From: Acidobacteriaceae bacterium
GTDB lineage: Bacteria > Acidobacteriota > Terriglobia > Terriglobales > Acidobacteriaceae
Assembly (NCBI GenBank): GCA_003132405.1
Contig: PKXQ01000064.1
Coordinates: 48,706-112,705, forward strand
DNA length: 64,000 bases
Direction of reading: 5' to 3'
A model generated the notes under the pieces. It saw only the letters and a list, made by a program, of their open reading frames with translations, did not search any database and was not told the DNA's origin. Shown here in pieces: positions 44,822 to 55,445 of the stretch; the stretch's first letter is position 1, and each line of letters opens with the position of its first letter. The translations under genes were made by a program, and so were the position numbers.

Positions 44822-46231
44822 CGGAGGCGCATGCCGAGGACCGCACTCCCGTTCAAGTCTCGCCGCAACCGCCAGCACGACTTCTTCTTCCCATGGCCGC
44901 CCGACGATCTGCACTCCGATAGGCAAGCCTTCCTCGGAATAACCCATCGGAATGACGACAGCCGGAAAGCCCAGGAGATTCCACCACTCGCAATAGCTCC
45001 AGGCATCGAGATACTTCACTGTCTTCCCATCCAGCTGCCACTCGCGTTCGCCGTGACGAAACGCCGGAATCGCGGCGGTAGGACAAATAAGCACGGGATA
45101 TTTGCGCATCTGCACAAGAATCTTCTCGCGCACCGCATCGCGTCCCAGCCAGGCGGCGAGCAGCGATTCGCCAGTATGATCCGCAGCCGCACCCGTCCAT
45201 CGTATGAACTCCCGCAGAATCGGGCTCACCTCCGACTCGCGGCCGCGCAACATCGGTTCCAGAATCATCCCGCCGGCCACGCCAAAAAATTCCCACCACC
45301 GCTGCCGCGCTTCTTCGAGCCCCTCCGGACGAAATGGCTCGACGCGAAATCCGCAGCCCGTCAAAGTGAAGGCCGCAAGTTCAACCGCCGCCATGGTTTC
45401 CTCCGTGACCCGAGTTCGCCCGTCGTCTGCGAAAAATCCAATGGGAACCGCGTCGACTATCTTCTCCTGAAGCTCGCGCACCTCAACCGGCGCGGCACAA
45501 GGATCGACGTCGTCCCACCCCGCCATCACCGCGAACAGCGTGCGCAAATCCTCAACCGTGCGAGCCATCGGCCCCACCACTCCGATCAAAGCAAACGGGC
45601 CGCCCGCCTTCGGATAATGCCCCGTCGAAGGAATGCGCCCCGGAGTTGGCTTCAATCCGCAAATTCCGCAAAAGTGCGCCGGTACGCGGATCGATCCCCC
45701 ACCGTCGCTCCCCACTCCGCCCGCCGAAAGCCCCGCCGCAATCGCCGCCGCCTCGCCGCCGCTCGATCCGCCTGCCGTCCGCGTCAAGTCCCAGGGATTG
45801 TTGGTTCTCCCATAAAGCATGTTGTCCGTCTCCCAAGCCATCAACATTTCGGGAGTGTTCGTAACGCCAAGAATCACCGCTCCCGCCGCGCGCAACCGCG
45901 CCACTAGCGGAGCATCCTCCGCGGCGATATAGCCCGCGCGCAAACGCGAACCAGACTCACATCGATGCCCCGCAACATCAATCGCCGACTTGATAGAAAG
46001 CGGCACGCCATGCAGCGGGCCAACTTCCTCTCCACGCACAATCGCCCGCTCAGCCGCGCACGCCTGCGCCAGCACAACCTCCGGCTGATAATCGACAAAC
46101 GCATTCAGCTTGGGATTCAGCCGCTCAATTCGCTCCAGGTGAACGCGAGCCACCTCAACCGGTGAAACCTCCTTGTGCCGAATCGCCGCCGCAATTTCTC
46201 GCGCAGAAGAAAGAAGAGGAACTGATGTCAT
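44816..46231 (-). CDS. Amidase (amidase signature family)
   Basis: 471 residues from ATG 46231 (MTSVPLLSSAREIAAAIR); the frame opens 108 nt earlier without support. The Ser-cisSer-Lys triad is K81 (SIKSAID), S156 (AGGSSGGE) and S180 (GSDGGGSIR). The family hydrolyses carboxamides; no GatA context (no gatB/gatC) is present and the C-terminal half resembles fatty-amide or indoleacetamide hydrolases rather than GatA. Substrate unknown. No signal peptide. Its end overlaps heptad array N. Confidence 0.92.
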   Translation of the reverse strand: MTSVPLLSSAREIAAAIRHKEVSPVEVARVHLERIERLNPKLNAFVDYQPEVVLAQACAAERAIVRGEEVGPLHGVPLSIKSAIDVAGHRCESGSRLRAGYIAAEDAPLVARLRAAGAVILGVTNTPEMLMAWETDNMLYGRTNNPWDLTRTAGGSSGGEAAAIAAGLSAGGVGSDGGGSIRVPAHFCGICGLKPTPGRIPSTGHYPKAGGPFALIGVVGPMARTVEDLRTLFAVMAGWDDVDPCAAPVEVRELQEKIVDAVPIGFFADDGRTRVTEETMAAVELAAFTLTGCGFRVEPFRPEGLEEARQRWWEFFGVAGGMILEPMLRGRESEVSPILREFIRWTGAAADHTGESLLAAWLGRDAVREKILVQMRKYPVLICPTAAIPAFRHGEREWQLDGKTVKYLDAWSYCEWWNLLGFPAVVIPMGYSEEGLPIGVQIVGRPWEEEVVLAVAARLERECGPRHAPPV

Positions 46232-46410
46232 GAAGTGTGGGATTGCCAAAACAAGATTCAGGATATCAGCGAAAGAACCTTCTTTCGCGGGACTGCGCGC
46301 GCTTCGCGGTCGATGGTATGGAGGATTAATCGACGTCAATGAGAACTATCGCCTGTTTACAGCAACTATCGGGAGTCCTCCAACCAAAACCCGCCCCTCA
46401 GCGACAGGCA

Positions 46411-46647
46411 TCACGATTGGGTATGATTCGGTGCGGTGTACCGGTGGGTACTTAGCCTGCCCCCTTTGGAGTGATCGGCGCAAACATGGGATGTAAACTC
46501 TTTGTCGCGCTGCAACTCGAAGTTGCGCATCATTTCATCGAAAGATATGCCGGTGGGAGCACCAGAAGGTTCAAACCGCCAGCCGCATGCGGAGCAACCA
46601 AAACCCCAAAAATGCTGTTGCTCAATCCATTCCAGAGTTCGGTTCAT
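46411..46647 (-). CDS. Small CxxC protein, function unknown
   Basis: 78 residues from ATG 46647, which has AAGGG about 6 nt upstream; in-frame ATGs at 46749 and 46797 give longer versions. The core is WGFGCSACGWRFEPSGAP, then ISFDEMMRNFELQRDKEFTSHVCADH, with a CxxC pair and a later Cys/His pair that could bind zinc. I recognise the pattern as a common unnamed acidobacterial family. Stands alone. Confidence 0.6.
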   Translation of the reverse strand: MNRTLEWIEQQHFWGFGCSACGWRFEPSGAPTGISFDEMMRNFELQRDKEFTSHVCADHSKGGRLSTHRYTAPNHTQS

Positions 46648-46941
46648 GGCCGCCCTTTGCGGGAGTCGGGCACAGTTTGCGGTATTCACTTTGAGTGCCT
46701 CCTGCGAAATATTAGAGAACCTCCTTGCCGCTCTGTCTGTGACTTTCATCACATATCGCCGCTCGTAGAAGTGAGCACGGAGCAAACAAATCGGCATTGC
46801 TGTTGTAACATCCCGATAGCATCCTTAACTAAACCCGCGACTCCCCAAACGTCGCGCGCGTTCTGCCCGTTTTCCAGTAGAGTAAGAAGTTACCGATACG
46901 CGGCTGACAAACGCTGACAAACAACGAGGAACAGCTTTAGC

Positions 46942-47352
46942 GTGAAGATGCGGTTAGCAGTATGTCTCTTCCTTCTGACGAACTCCGTCTGGGCCGGATC
47001 GCACAGCCATCCTGCCAAGCAGGCAGATGCGCTCGACCCCGGCTACGTATTCGCGCTCGCCGCCGCCAACCATTTCCTCCACGCCTGGCAAACCGGAGAC
47101 GTAGAAAACGGCATGGTCCTGCTCAGCAACAGCCTGCGCCACTCGCAGAATGCCGATCGGGTCGAAGAGTTTTTCTCCAACGCAACCAACCGCGCCTTCG
47201 AAATCACGCGCGGCAAAGGCCGTTCCGGCCGCTACACTTTTCCCGTAGTATTAGTCACGCCGCGAGGGTCATCCCGCATCACGCGCAAATTTTCCGAAAT
47301 AGTTCTGATCGACACTGGCAAGAATGACTGGGTGGTAGATAAACTTCCCTAG
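46942..47352 (+). CDS. Secreted hypothetical protein
   Basis: 136 residues from GTG 46942, with GAGGAA 10 nt upstream; ATG 46948 is also possible. Signal peptide MKMRLAVCLFLLTNSVWA. The mature part (ALAAANHFLHAWQTGDVENGMVLLS and TRKFSEIVLIDTGKNDWVVDKLP) looks like an NTF2-like or SnoaL-type cone fold ending in a WVVDKLP strand (tentative). Lies 28 nt before the beta-oxidation gene on the same strand. Confidence 0.6.
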   Translation: MKMRLAVCLFLLTNSVWAGSHSHPAKQADALDPGYVFALAAANHFLHAWQTGDVENGMVLLSNSLRHSQNADRVEEFFSNATNRAFEITRGKGRSGRYTFPVVLVTPRGSSRITRKFSEIVLIDTGKNDWVVDKLP

Positions 47353-47395
47353 AACAATTTTCTGTCCCACTTTTTCTTTTATGGGAGTCGCACTT

Positions 47396-49828
47396 ATGAA
47401 ACACATCCACAAAGTCGCCGTCCTCGGCGCGGGCACTATGGGCGCCCGCATCGCCGCACATTTCGCCAACGCGGGCGTGCCTTCCCTTCTCCTCGATATC
47501 GTTCCTCCTGACGCCGACGGCCCCGCACGCAACAAAATCGCCGCCGCCGGACTCGACGGAGCCCGCAAATCAAAGCCCGCCGCCTTTTTCGAGCCATCGC
47601 TTGCGCGCCTAGTAACCGTAGGCAATTTCGACGATGACCTGAAAAAACTCGCCGACGTCGACTGGATCATCGAAGCCATCGTCGAGAATCTCGACATCAA
47701 ACGCTCGCTACTGAAAAAGGTCGAAGCCATCCGCAAGCCCGGCACCATAGTCACCACCAACACCAGCGGACTTCCCGTAGCAAAAATCGCCGAAGGTTTT
47801 CCCGACGATTTCCGCCGGTCGTGGTTTGGCACGCACTTTTTTAATCCGCCGCGGTATATGCGCTTGCTCGAACTCATCCCCACCCCAGATGCCGACCCCG
47901 CGCTCATCGACGCCGTCACTCACTTCTGCGATGCGCAATTAGGCAAGGGCGTCGTGCGCGCCAAAGATACTCCCAACTTTATCGGCAATCGCATCGGCAC
48001 ATTTTCCGTCCTCAACGTAATCCGCCTCATGCAGGAGATGGATCTCTCCATCGAAGAGGTCGACGCGCTCACCGGCCAAGCCGTAGGCTGGCCGCGCTCC
48101 GCCACTTTCCGCACCATCGATCTGGTAGGACTCGACGTTCTCAACCACGTCGTCACGAACATGTTGCAGAATGTACGCGATGAACGCAGCGAATTGCAGA
48201 TTCCCGCTTTCTTCCGCCAGATGGTCGAGCGCAAATTGCTAGGCGACAAAACCAAAGGCGGCTTCTACAAGAAAGCCAAAAGTGCGGGCAAAGAAGACGA
48301 GCGCCTCGCCATCGACTGGAAGACGCTCGAATATCATCCGCGCCAGAAGCCAAAATTCGCCGCGCTCGATATGGCAAAAAATATCGAAGACGCAGGAGCC
48401 CGCCTCCGCATGTTGCTCGGCATGGACAACGCAGGCGGCGCGCAGCAAAAAACCGACAAAGCCACCACGTTTATCTGGAACGCGCTCGCCGATCTCTGGA
48501 CTTACTCGGCAAATCGTATTCCCGAGATTTCTGATTCCGTAGTCGAGATCGACCAAGCCATGCGCCTAGGCTTCGCCTGGGAACTCGGCCCCTTCGAACT
48601 CTGGGACGCCGCCGGCGTCGAACCAACCGTAGCCCGCATGAAAAAAGAAGGCCGACCAATCGCGGCTAACGTAGAAAAGCTCCTCGGCTCGGGAAATAAA
48701 TCGTGGTACGCCGACGATGCAAAGACGTCATCGGGCCGCAAATATTTCGATCTGGCGACCGGCAACTCGCAACCGGTAACTGTTCCCGAAGGAGTCTGGT
48801 CAGTCGCAGTCGCCAAAAAAACAAAGTCCAACAGCGTCGTCAAGAAAAATTCTGGAGCATCTCTCATCGACCTGGGCGATGGCGTTGGCTGCATCGAGTT
48901 CCACTCCAAGATGAACTCCCTCGGCGCCGACATTATTTCGTTGATCCTGCAAACGCTGAAGCCCGGCGGCCTTGGCGACAATTTCAACGCCTTCGTCATC
49001 ACCAACGACGCGCAGAATTTTTCCGTCGGCGCCAACCTGATGCTCCTACTCATGTCCGTCCAAGAAGAAGAGTGGGACGATGTCGACCTGGCCATCCGTC
49101 AGTTCCAGGGCATGACGCAAGCCATTAAGTTTTCGCCAAAGCCGGTGGTGAGCGCGCCCTTCGGAATGGCGCTCGGAGGAGGTTGTGAAATCTCTCTGCA
49201 CGCCGCCTCCCGCCAGCCCCACGCCGAACTCTACATGGGATTAGTCGAAGTCGGCGTCGGCCTGCTTCCGGGCGGTGGCGGCTGCAAAGAAATGTTGTTG
49301 CGCGCCATCGACAGCGCCGCATCCATTCGTCCCGATGGCCGCGGCGAATCCGTCGAATTGATGGAGGCGATGAAGAAAATTTTTGAAATCATCGCTACCG
49401 GCAAAGTCTCCACTTCGGCCTGCGAAGCCCGCGGCATGGGATTTGTCTCAACCTCCGACCGCATCACCATGAACCGCGAGCGCGTTCTCTCCGACGCGAA
49501 AGCCCGCGCTCTCGAACTGGCGCGCGCCGGATATGAGCCTCCCATCATGCGCACCGATATTCCCGTCCCCGGCGAAAATATCTTCGCCGCACTAAAAATG
49601 GGCATTTACCTGATGCGGCAAGGCGGCTTCATCAACGATCACGAGCAGAAACTGGGCACAAAAATCGCAGAGGTTCTCTGCGGAGGAAACGTGACTCCCG
49701 GCACACCGGTAAGCGAACAGTATTTGCTCGATCTGGAGCGCGAGGCCTTCAAGTCCCTCTGCGGCGAAAAGAAGACACAGGAGAGAATCCAATTCACATT
49801 AAAGACCGGCAAGACGCTAAGAAACTAG
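47396..49828 (+). CDS. fadN: 3-hydroxyacyl-CoA dehydrogenase/enoyl-CoA hydratase (FadN-type)
   Basis: Two steps of fatty acid beta-oxidation on one chain. About 810 residues from ATG 47396, which has GGGAG 8 nt upstream; ATG 47381 is an alternative. The dehydrogenase comes first: NAD site VLGAGTMGARIAAH, GTHFFNPPRYMRLLELIP, then the C-terminal HAD domain. The hydratase/isomerase domain follows (about 500-700), with FGMALGGGCEISLHA and LVEVGVGLLPGGGG supplying the two catalytic glutamates. This HAD-then-ECH order is that of B. subtilis FadN, the reverse of E. coli FadB. The usual thiolase and acyl-CoA dehydrogenase genes are not adjacent. Confidence 0.92.
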   Translation: MKHIHKVAVLGAGTMGARIAAHFANAGVPSLLLDIVPPDADGPARNKIAAAGLDGARKSKPAAFFEPSLARLVTVGNFDDDLKKLADVDWIIEAIVENLDIKRSLLKKVEAIRKPGTIVTTNTSGLPVAKIAEGFPDDFRRSWFGTHFFNPPRYMRLLELIPTPDADPALIDAVTHFCDAQLGKGVVRAKDTPNFIGNRIGTFSVLNVIRLMQEMDLSIEEVDALTGQAVGWPRSATFRTIDLVGLDVLNHVVTNMLQNVRDERSELQIPAFFRQMVERKLLGDKTKGGFYKKAKSAGKEDERLAIDWKTLEYHPRQKPKFAALDMAKNIEDAGARLRMLLGMDNAGGAQQKTDKATTFIWNALADLWTYSANRIPEISDSVVEIDQAMRLGFAWELGPFELWDAAGVEPTVARMKKEGRPIAANVEKLLGSGNKSWYADDAKTSSGRKYFDLATGNSQPVTVPEGVWSVAVAKKTKSNSVVKKNSGASLIDLGDGVGCIEFHSKMNSLGADIISLILQTLKPGGLGDNFNAFVITNDAQNFSVGANLMLLLMSVQEEEWDDVDLAIRQFQGMTQAIKFSPKPVVSAPFGMALGGGCEISLHAASRQPHAELYMGLVEVGVGLLPGGGGCKEMLLRAIDSAASIRPDGRGESVELMEAMKKIFEIIATGKVSTSACEARGMGFVSTSDRITMNRERVLSDAKARALELARAGYEPPIMRTDIPVPGENIFAALKMGIYLMRQGGFINDHEQKLGTKIAEVLCGGNVTPGTPVSEQYLLDLEREAFKSLCGEKKTQERIQFTLKTGKTLRN

Positions 49829-49852
49829 GGAACGGCAACGCTCGCGGTAGGG

Positions 49853-49870
49853 GCAGGTGCCCTCACCTGC
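49853..49870. terminator. Hairpin between convergent fadN and DoxX genes
   Basis: GCAGGTG CCCT CACCTGC, a perfect 7-bp stem, followed by further complementary GCCGA/TCGGC and GGCA/TGCC segments up to 49897. No T-run, so Rho-independent termination is uncertain. Confidence 0.4.
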
Positions 49871-49924
49871 TCAGCCGAGCGAAGTTCGGCACCCTGCCAG
49901 TGGCGGAGAATCTCCCCGCGCCGC

Positions 49925-50362
49925 CTATTTCGACAGCGCCCGATCCGCCGAAAGCGCCCCCGCCCCGCGCAGCAACAGCGTCGCGGCGATGGCAATCGCC
50001 AGCAGATGGTATTCGAATCCCTCGCCTTTCTGATTTCCGAACCAGTTCATAAAGAATCCATTCGGCAAGTGAACCATAAAGACCGCCACGATCATCTCGA
50101 CACCAATTCCGAGAGCAGCGATGCGCGTCAGCAATCCGACAATCAGCCCCAGACCGCCAAAGAATTCCGTGCAGATAACCAGCAGCGCCACCGGAGCCGG
50201 CAGCCCCACGTGCTCAAGAAATCCCATCGTACCGTGAAAGCCATAGCCCCCGAACCAGCCCAGCATTTTTTGCGCTCCGTGCGCGAAGAACACCACCCCC
50301 AGCACCAGCCGCAAAGTGGCCAAAACCACATCGTTGCTCGTACTCATCAGCCGTTTCAGCAT
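49925..50362 (-). CDS. DoxX family membrane protein
   Basis: 145 residues with four helices: TLRLVLGVVFFAHGAQKMLGWFGG, ALLVICTEFFGGLGLIVGLLTR, ALGIGVEMIVAVFMVHLP and LLAIAIAATLLLRGAGAL. The GAQKMLGWFGGYG and EFFGG motifs are typical of DoxX/YphA-type proteins, implicated in thiol or quinone redox homeostasis. GAGGAGG lies 6 nt before the ATG. Divergent from thiC. Confidence 0.9.
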   Translation of the reverse strand: MLKRLMSTSNDVVLATLRLVLGVVFFAHGAQKMLGWFGGYGFHGTMGFLEHVGLPAPVALLVICTEFFGGLGLIVGLLTRIAALGIGVEMIVAVFMVHLPNGFFMNWFGNQKGEGFEYHLLAIAIAATLLLRGAGALSADRALSK

Positions 50363-50525
50363 CGTTTCCTCCTCGGCACAATCCGCCTAAACCGCGTCTC
50401 TCGAAATTGTCGTTTCAACGAGTATTATCGTTGGATTCCCATCCCCCAACTCCAGATTCACTTTTTCCGCGGCCTAGCCGCGTTCTCTGACCTGCGCAAA
50501 ACGAAGACATGTTCCGCAACCGGGG

Positions 50526-50531
50526 TATAAT
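50526..50531 (+). promoter_or_regulatory. TATAAT -10 box candidate for thiC
   Basis: Perfect TATAAT 24 nt before ATG 50555, with no good -35 at 16-18 nt. A 6-bp GC hairpin (CGCGGC, loop CTA, GCCGCG) lies at 50468-50482. No TPP riboswitch motifs are seen in the 190-nt leader. Confidence 0.5.
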
Positions 50532-50551
50532 TTCCCCACTAGACTTCGTGA

Positions 50552-52042
<1,491 letters not shown>

Positions 52043-52127
52043 GTCACGATCAAGGTTGCCCCGTTTTTGTCAAGGTGAACCCCGAAACTCGTCCGCGCTC
52101 TTGCATGCGCACGGCTAGCGATTCCAC

Positions 52128-53720
52128 TTAGAGAGTGAGTTCTGATTCCAGATCCTGCAGTTCACCCGGCGCCTCATCGAAGTTGGGAACCGGCACGTTT
52201 CGTTTCTCAAAGGTTTTCAGAGGATGGCGGAAGTAGTGCTCATCTAATGTGTCGAGAATCGACTTTTTGTTTGTTGTCGCCGCATATTGGCGGACTGCCG
52301 ATCCATCCCGCCAATTGAGGTTCAACTTCGGTCGGGCCGACTTAACCGTCTTTAGGTAATGGACAGCTTCAGGATCGAAGGTGCCGCAAGTCCAAAACTC
52401 AAACCCGAATCTGGAGCGCTGAAATCGCTTTTCGCGCCGCAAGACCGAATGGATTACGCCGACTTTATTGATCCACTTCTCGACCATCGGCGCTGTGACG
52501 ACATCGGTTGGCTGGTGTCCCTTGCATTCATAGATCCAGCATTCCTGATCTTCTTTAATGCGTCGTACATCCACTTCAGCAGATCGTCCCGATTCCGGAT
52601 CAGTCACCTGTATCCCGATGTCGATGGTGTTGCCCTCGCGCTCACGAACGAGGAAACCAACAATCATCTCGAAGAGCACGCCCCGCAAGTTAGCCGCAGC
52701 GCCTTCGATCCGTCCCAGCGTGTAAAACAATTCATGGATTTTGTCCGGATTACCCGCCGCGACCGCAGCGGCTTTTGTCAGCGTCAGAAGGAGCGAAGAA
52801 AGGGCAGCCGCCACCTCCTCGCCAAAAAGCGTCCTCGGCGTCGCCATCAGAATGCCCGCGCTCCGACCCAGCGCAAAGGCCTCCTTCGAATAGCGCTCGG
52901 CAACGAGGATCGGCAGGAACGGCGGTAACTTCACGAAAGAACCCAAAAGGCGACACTTTCGCAGGAAGTATTTTATCTCTTCGACTCCAAGCCCATCATT
53001 GACGAATGCATCGCAAACGACAAATCCAGGTCTGGGCTTCCCGCCAGAATCCCTGCTAACGAACGGCCGCAAATAACTCGGACCGCATAGGTCCCAACGG
53101 CATGTCCCAAATGTCGGGCGCTCAGGCTGGCCGACATCCCGGATTGCAACGTTGTTATAGCTGACCATTGCGAGCTTGCGGACCCAATCCCGAAGAGCGA
53201 GAAGAAGAATGGACTCGGTCGCGAGCCGGGCCTTCATGAAAGCCACCTCACCCGAACCGAACACGCCGTGACAATCAAGAGCCACACAGTCGCCGTAACC
53301 TGCAATTGGTTCCATGCGAACGATATGGGCTGCCTCCATACGTTGCAGCACGGTTGACGCGCCGACTTGCCCCTTTTGTCTAATCGGGGCGCCTGCAATC
53401 ACGTCGAAGCATGCTTTTGGTACCATGCCGCCACGTGCGATTAAGCCGTGCAAGGCGGCGCCGTAAACAGAATTGGTCGCGTCAAGGTCGCGGCGCAAAG
53501 CCTCCCAGTAGGGCTGCCGACCAAATTGAGGCTCGAGATAAAGAAACTTTTCTTTCTTTGGTAGCGTTAAGCTGCAAAGCCTCTGGACACTGCCGCGCGA
53601 CCGCGACACCTGCTGGCGGGCGGCATCGGCAGAAACACCGCGCTTAATGAGTGCGGCTGTTATCCGACTGGAGATGCCAGGTCCGGCTTCATTTAGGAGT
53701 TCTTCAATTGAACCACGCAC
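52128..53720 (-). CDS. Orphan winged-helix/PD-(D/E)XK nuclease-like protein
   Basis: 530 residues from GTG 53720 (MRGSIEELLNEAG), weak Shine-Dalgarno. N-terminus (about 5-55) is helical with ALIKRGVSADAARQQVSRSRGSV like a helix-turn-helix; a second winged-helix-like unit runs about 85-148. The C-terminal half has a nuclease core: E351 (GVLFEMIVGFL), D384 (SAEVDVRRIK) and the E-x-K pair E398/K400 (WIYECKGH). E...D...ExK is the PD-(D/E)XK site. No methyltransferase, helicase or second subunit is adjacent. I do not recognise the full architecture; a defence or DNA-damage role is inferred. A VapBC module lies 230 nt upstream. Confidence 0.7.
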   Translation of the reverse strand: MRGSIEELLNEAGPGISSRITAALIKRGVSADAARQQVSRSRGSVQRLCSLTLPKKEKFLYLEPQFGRQPYWEALRRDLDATNSVYGAALHGLIARGGMVPKACFDVIAGAPIRQKGQVGASTVLQRMEAAHIVRMEPIAGYGDCVALDCHGVFGSGEVAFMKARLATESILLLALRDWVRKLAMVSYNNVAIRDVGQPERPTFGTCRWDLCGPSYLRPFVSRDSGGKPRPGFVVCDAFVNDGLGVEEIKYFLRKCRLLGSFVKLPPFLPILVAERYSKEAFALGRSAGILMATPRTLFGEEVAAALSSLLLTLTKAAAVAAGNPDKIHELFYTLGRIEGAAANLRGVLFEMIVGFLVREREGNTIDIGIQVTDPESGRSAEVDVRRIKEDQECWIYECKGHQPTDVVTAPMVEKWINKVGVIHSVLRREKRFQRSRFGFEFWTCGTFDPEAVHYLKTVKSARPKLNLNWRDGSAVRQYAATTNKKSILDTLDEHYFRHPLKTFEKRNVPVPNFDEAPGELQDLESELTL

Positions 53721-53947
53721 AAAAATACCGCCATATGGAGGAATGTCACACTGCGCTATGTATAATATAAGCTTCTAACGTGGCTCCTCATTTTTTCTTG
53801 CTTTGGTATGCGGTAACTTACCCATGCTGGCTCAATAGCTTAGCGCATGGTCCCCTGAAGCGATAAAAACCGAGATGTCACGGTACGATGCCGGGTGCCC
53901 TACTTCTCGCGCTTTTCGGGGGAAGTGGGTTTTTCCGCGGCCGACTG

Positions 53948-54364
53948 CTAGGGGCGCGATCCCTTAGTCCAATCTTCCACCTTCAGCCCCTTAATCCGCC
54001 CAAAGGCACGGTCATTGGTTACGAGGATTGCGCTCAACGCGAGAGCGTGCGCGCCGATCATGGTATCAAGGTTCCCCAGTCGCTGGCCCTCGCGTTCCAG
54101 CGCGGCTCGCAGCTGTCCATATTGTTGGGCTGCGTCTGAATCCCAGGGCAGGATTGCCACGCGCAAAAAGAAATCTTCAATCATGTTGTGCAGACGAGTG
54201 GCATGAGGCAGCCGCGCCGCTCCAAATCGTAACTCGCCTTCTGTGACCGCCGAAATGGCGAGTTGCGCCATCGGAACTCTCACTAACCGCCGATCAACCG
54301 CCGTACTATTCCCCTTGATAACAAAGCTGGCCACGTTGGTATCAAGAAGGTAGCGAATCTCCAT
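53948..54364 (-). CDS. vapC: PIN-domain toxin, VapC family
   Basis: 138 residues. The four acidic residues of the PIN ribonuclease site are D8 (LLDTNV), E42 (VTEGEL), D100 (NLDTMIGAHA) and D118 (TNDRAF). These toxins cut tRNA or rRNA and are held inactive by VapB. Translation is coupled to vapB: stop and start overlap as TAATG at 54362-54366. Confidence 0.92.
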   Translation of the reverse strand: MEIRYLLDTNVASFVIKGNSTAVDRRLVRVPMAQLAISAVTEGELRFGAARLPHATRLHNMIEDFFLRVAILPWDSDAAQQYGQLRAALEREGQRLGNLDTMIGAHALALSAILVTNDRAFGRIKGLKVEDWTKGSRP

Positions 54365-54606
54365 TAGAACAGCTCGCGTTTCTGTGGCACTTCATCCTGG
54401 CGATCGGCCATGAACTCGTCGGGAATATTTGCTTCTTGCCGGAGTTTGAAGAAGCTGTCCCATGACTCGGGACGTCGCGAGAGAATCACGTCTCCGGTAG
54501 TTTGATCCTGCCGTATAAAGACCTCGCGGCCTTCAAAGCGAAATTCGGCAGGCAAGCGGACTGCCTGGCTTCGGCCATTGAGAAAGAGCTTTGCAGTGCG
54601 CGGCAT
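54364..54606 (-). CDS. vapB: Antitoxin, VapB (AbrB/SpoVT-type)
   Basis: 80 residues from ATG 54606, with AGGAGG 6 nt upstream; the frame opens 150 nt earlier without support. N-terminus [20 protein letters not shown] is the swapped-hairpin DNA-binding domain of VapB, and the tail [10 protein letters not shown] would wrap the toxin. An 18-bp palindrome lies just upstream of the start, the likely autoregulatory operator. Confidence 0.9.
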   Translation of the reverse strand: MPRTAKLFLNGRSQAVRLPAEFRFEGREVFIRQDQTTGDVILSRRPESWDSFFKLRQEANIPDEFMADRQDEVPQKRELF

Positions 54607-54623
54607 TGGCAGCCTCCTGAGTG

Positions 54624-54641
54624 TATATATCATGATATATA
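54624..54641. promoter_or_regulatory. Palindromic operator of vapBC
   Basis: TATATATCATGATATATA is a perfect 18-bp palindrome 17 nt upstream of the vapB ATG, just upstream of its Shine-Dalgarno. Confidence 0.65.
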
Positions 54642-54883
54642 TCACGAAGTCAAGACCAAATCTATAATGTCGAGAAACGACCGAATCCGACTGAGGCGCC
54701 TTTTTCATCACTAACAGACGCGGGCATTCGGCTTCGCACCGCCGAATAGTTTGCACTACCTATGAAAATTGGGGAAGCTCCAAACCTGAGGATAACTCGC
54801 ATTACGAACGAGAGTAACAATCGAGCATGTGACCAGCGGAAATGACGATAGAATGTGGCCCAGTTAAAGGAGATTTGGCCCCG

Positions 54884-55363
54884 ATGGCGCAGTACGACGA
54901 ACTGCTTAAGGAATTTGACGTAAACGGACGCTCCTCGCGTGGAGCAACGGCTCTGATGGAGCAGGTTGCGCAACGTCTCCACGAGGCCATGACTCGCTAC
55001 AACTGGGTTGGCTTTTATCTGATGGAAACGTCTTCTCATGACGCGCTGGTGCTGGGACCTCATGCCGGCAGCTTTATGCCCACCTTGCGTATCCCGCTCG
55101 ACAAGGGATTGTGCGGCGCTGCGGCGACGTCCGGAAAGACGGTAGTGGTTAATAATGTGAAGGCTGATTCCCGATATCTCGGATCGGACTTGGTGAAGGC
55201 CAATATCGTGGTGCCGATCTTCACCAAAAAACGGGTCACTGCGGAATTGTGTATTGAGAGTTACTTTGCCGATACCTTCACGGCAGCCGAGCAGACATTT
55301 ATCGAATCCTGCGCCGCGGTGGTCGGCCGCGCCCTGGAAAAAGACGGCGTCGCCTCAACGTAG
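54884..55363 (+). CDS. GAF-domain protein
   Basis: 159 residues from ATG 54884, preceded by AAAGGAGA; ATG 54842 is an alternative. A single GAF domain: NWVGFYLME, LVLGPHAG, RIPLDKGLCGAAATSGKTVVVNNV and VPIFTKKRVTAELCIES. The layout follows the free methionine-R-sulfoxide reductase group. The GLCG Cys is present, but the catalytic HIAC Cys is replaced in SRYLGSD, so reductase activity is unlikely and ligand sensing is more plausible. Single gene. Confidence 0.8.
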   Translation: MAQYDELLKEFDVNGRSSRGATALMEQVAQRLHEAMTRYNWVGFYLMETSSHDALVLGPHAGSFMPTLRIPLDKGLCGAAATSGKTVVVNNVKADSRYLGSDLVKANIVVPIFTKKRVTAELCIESYFADTFTAAEQTFIESCAAVVGRALEKDGVAST

Positions 55364-55445
55364 GCAGAGCACTACTACCTGGCTGACTCACCGCTTGAAG
55401 TCCGTCGCTCCCTGTTAATTTGTGCGTAATGTTCTACGTGCTCGC

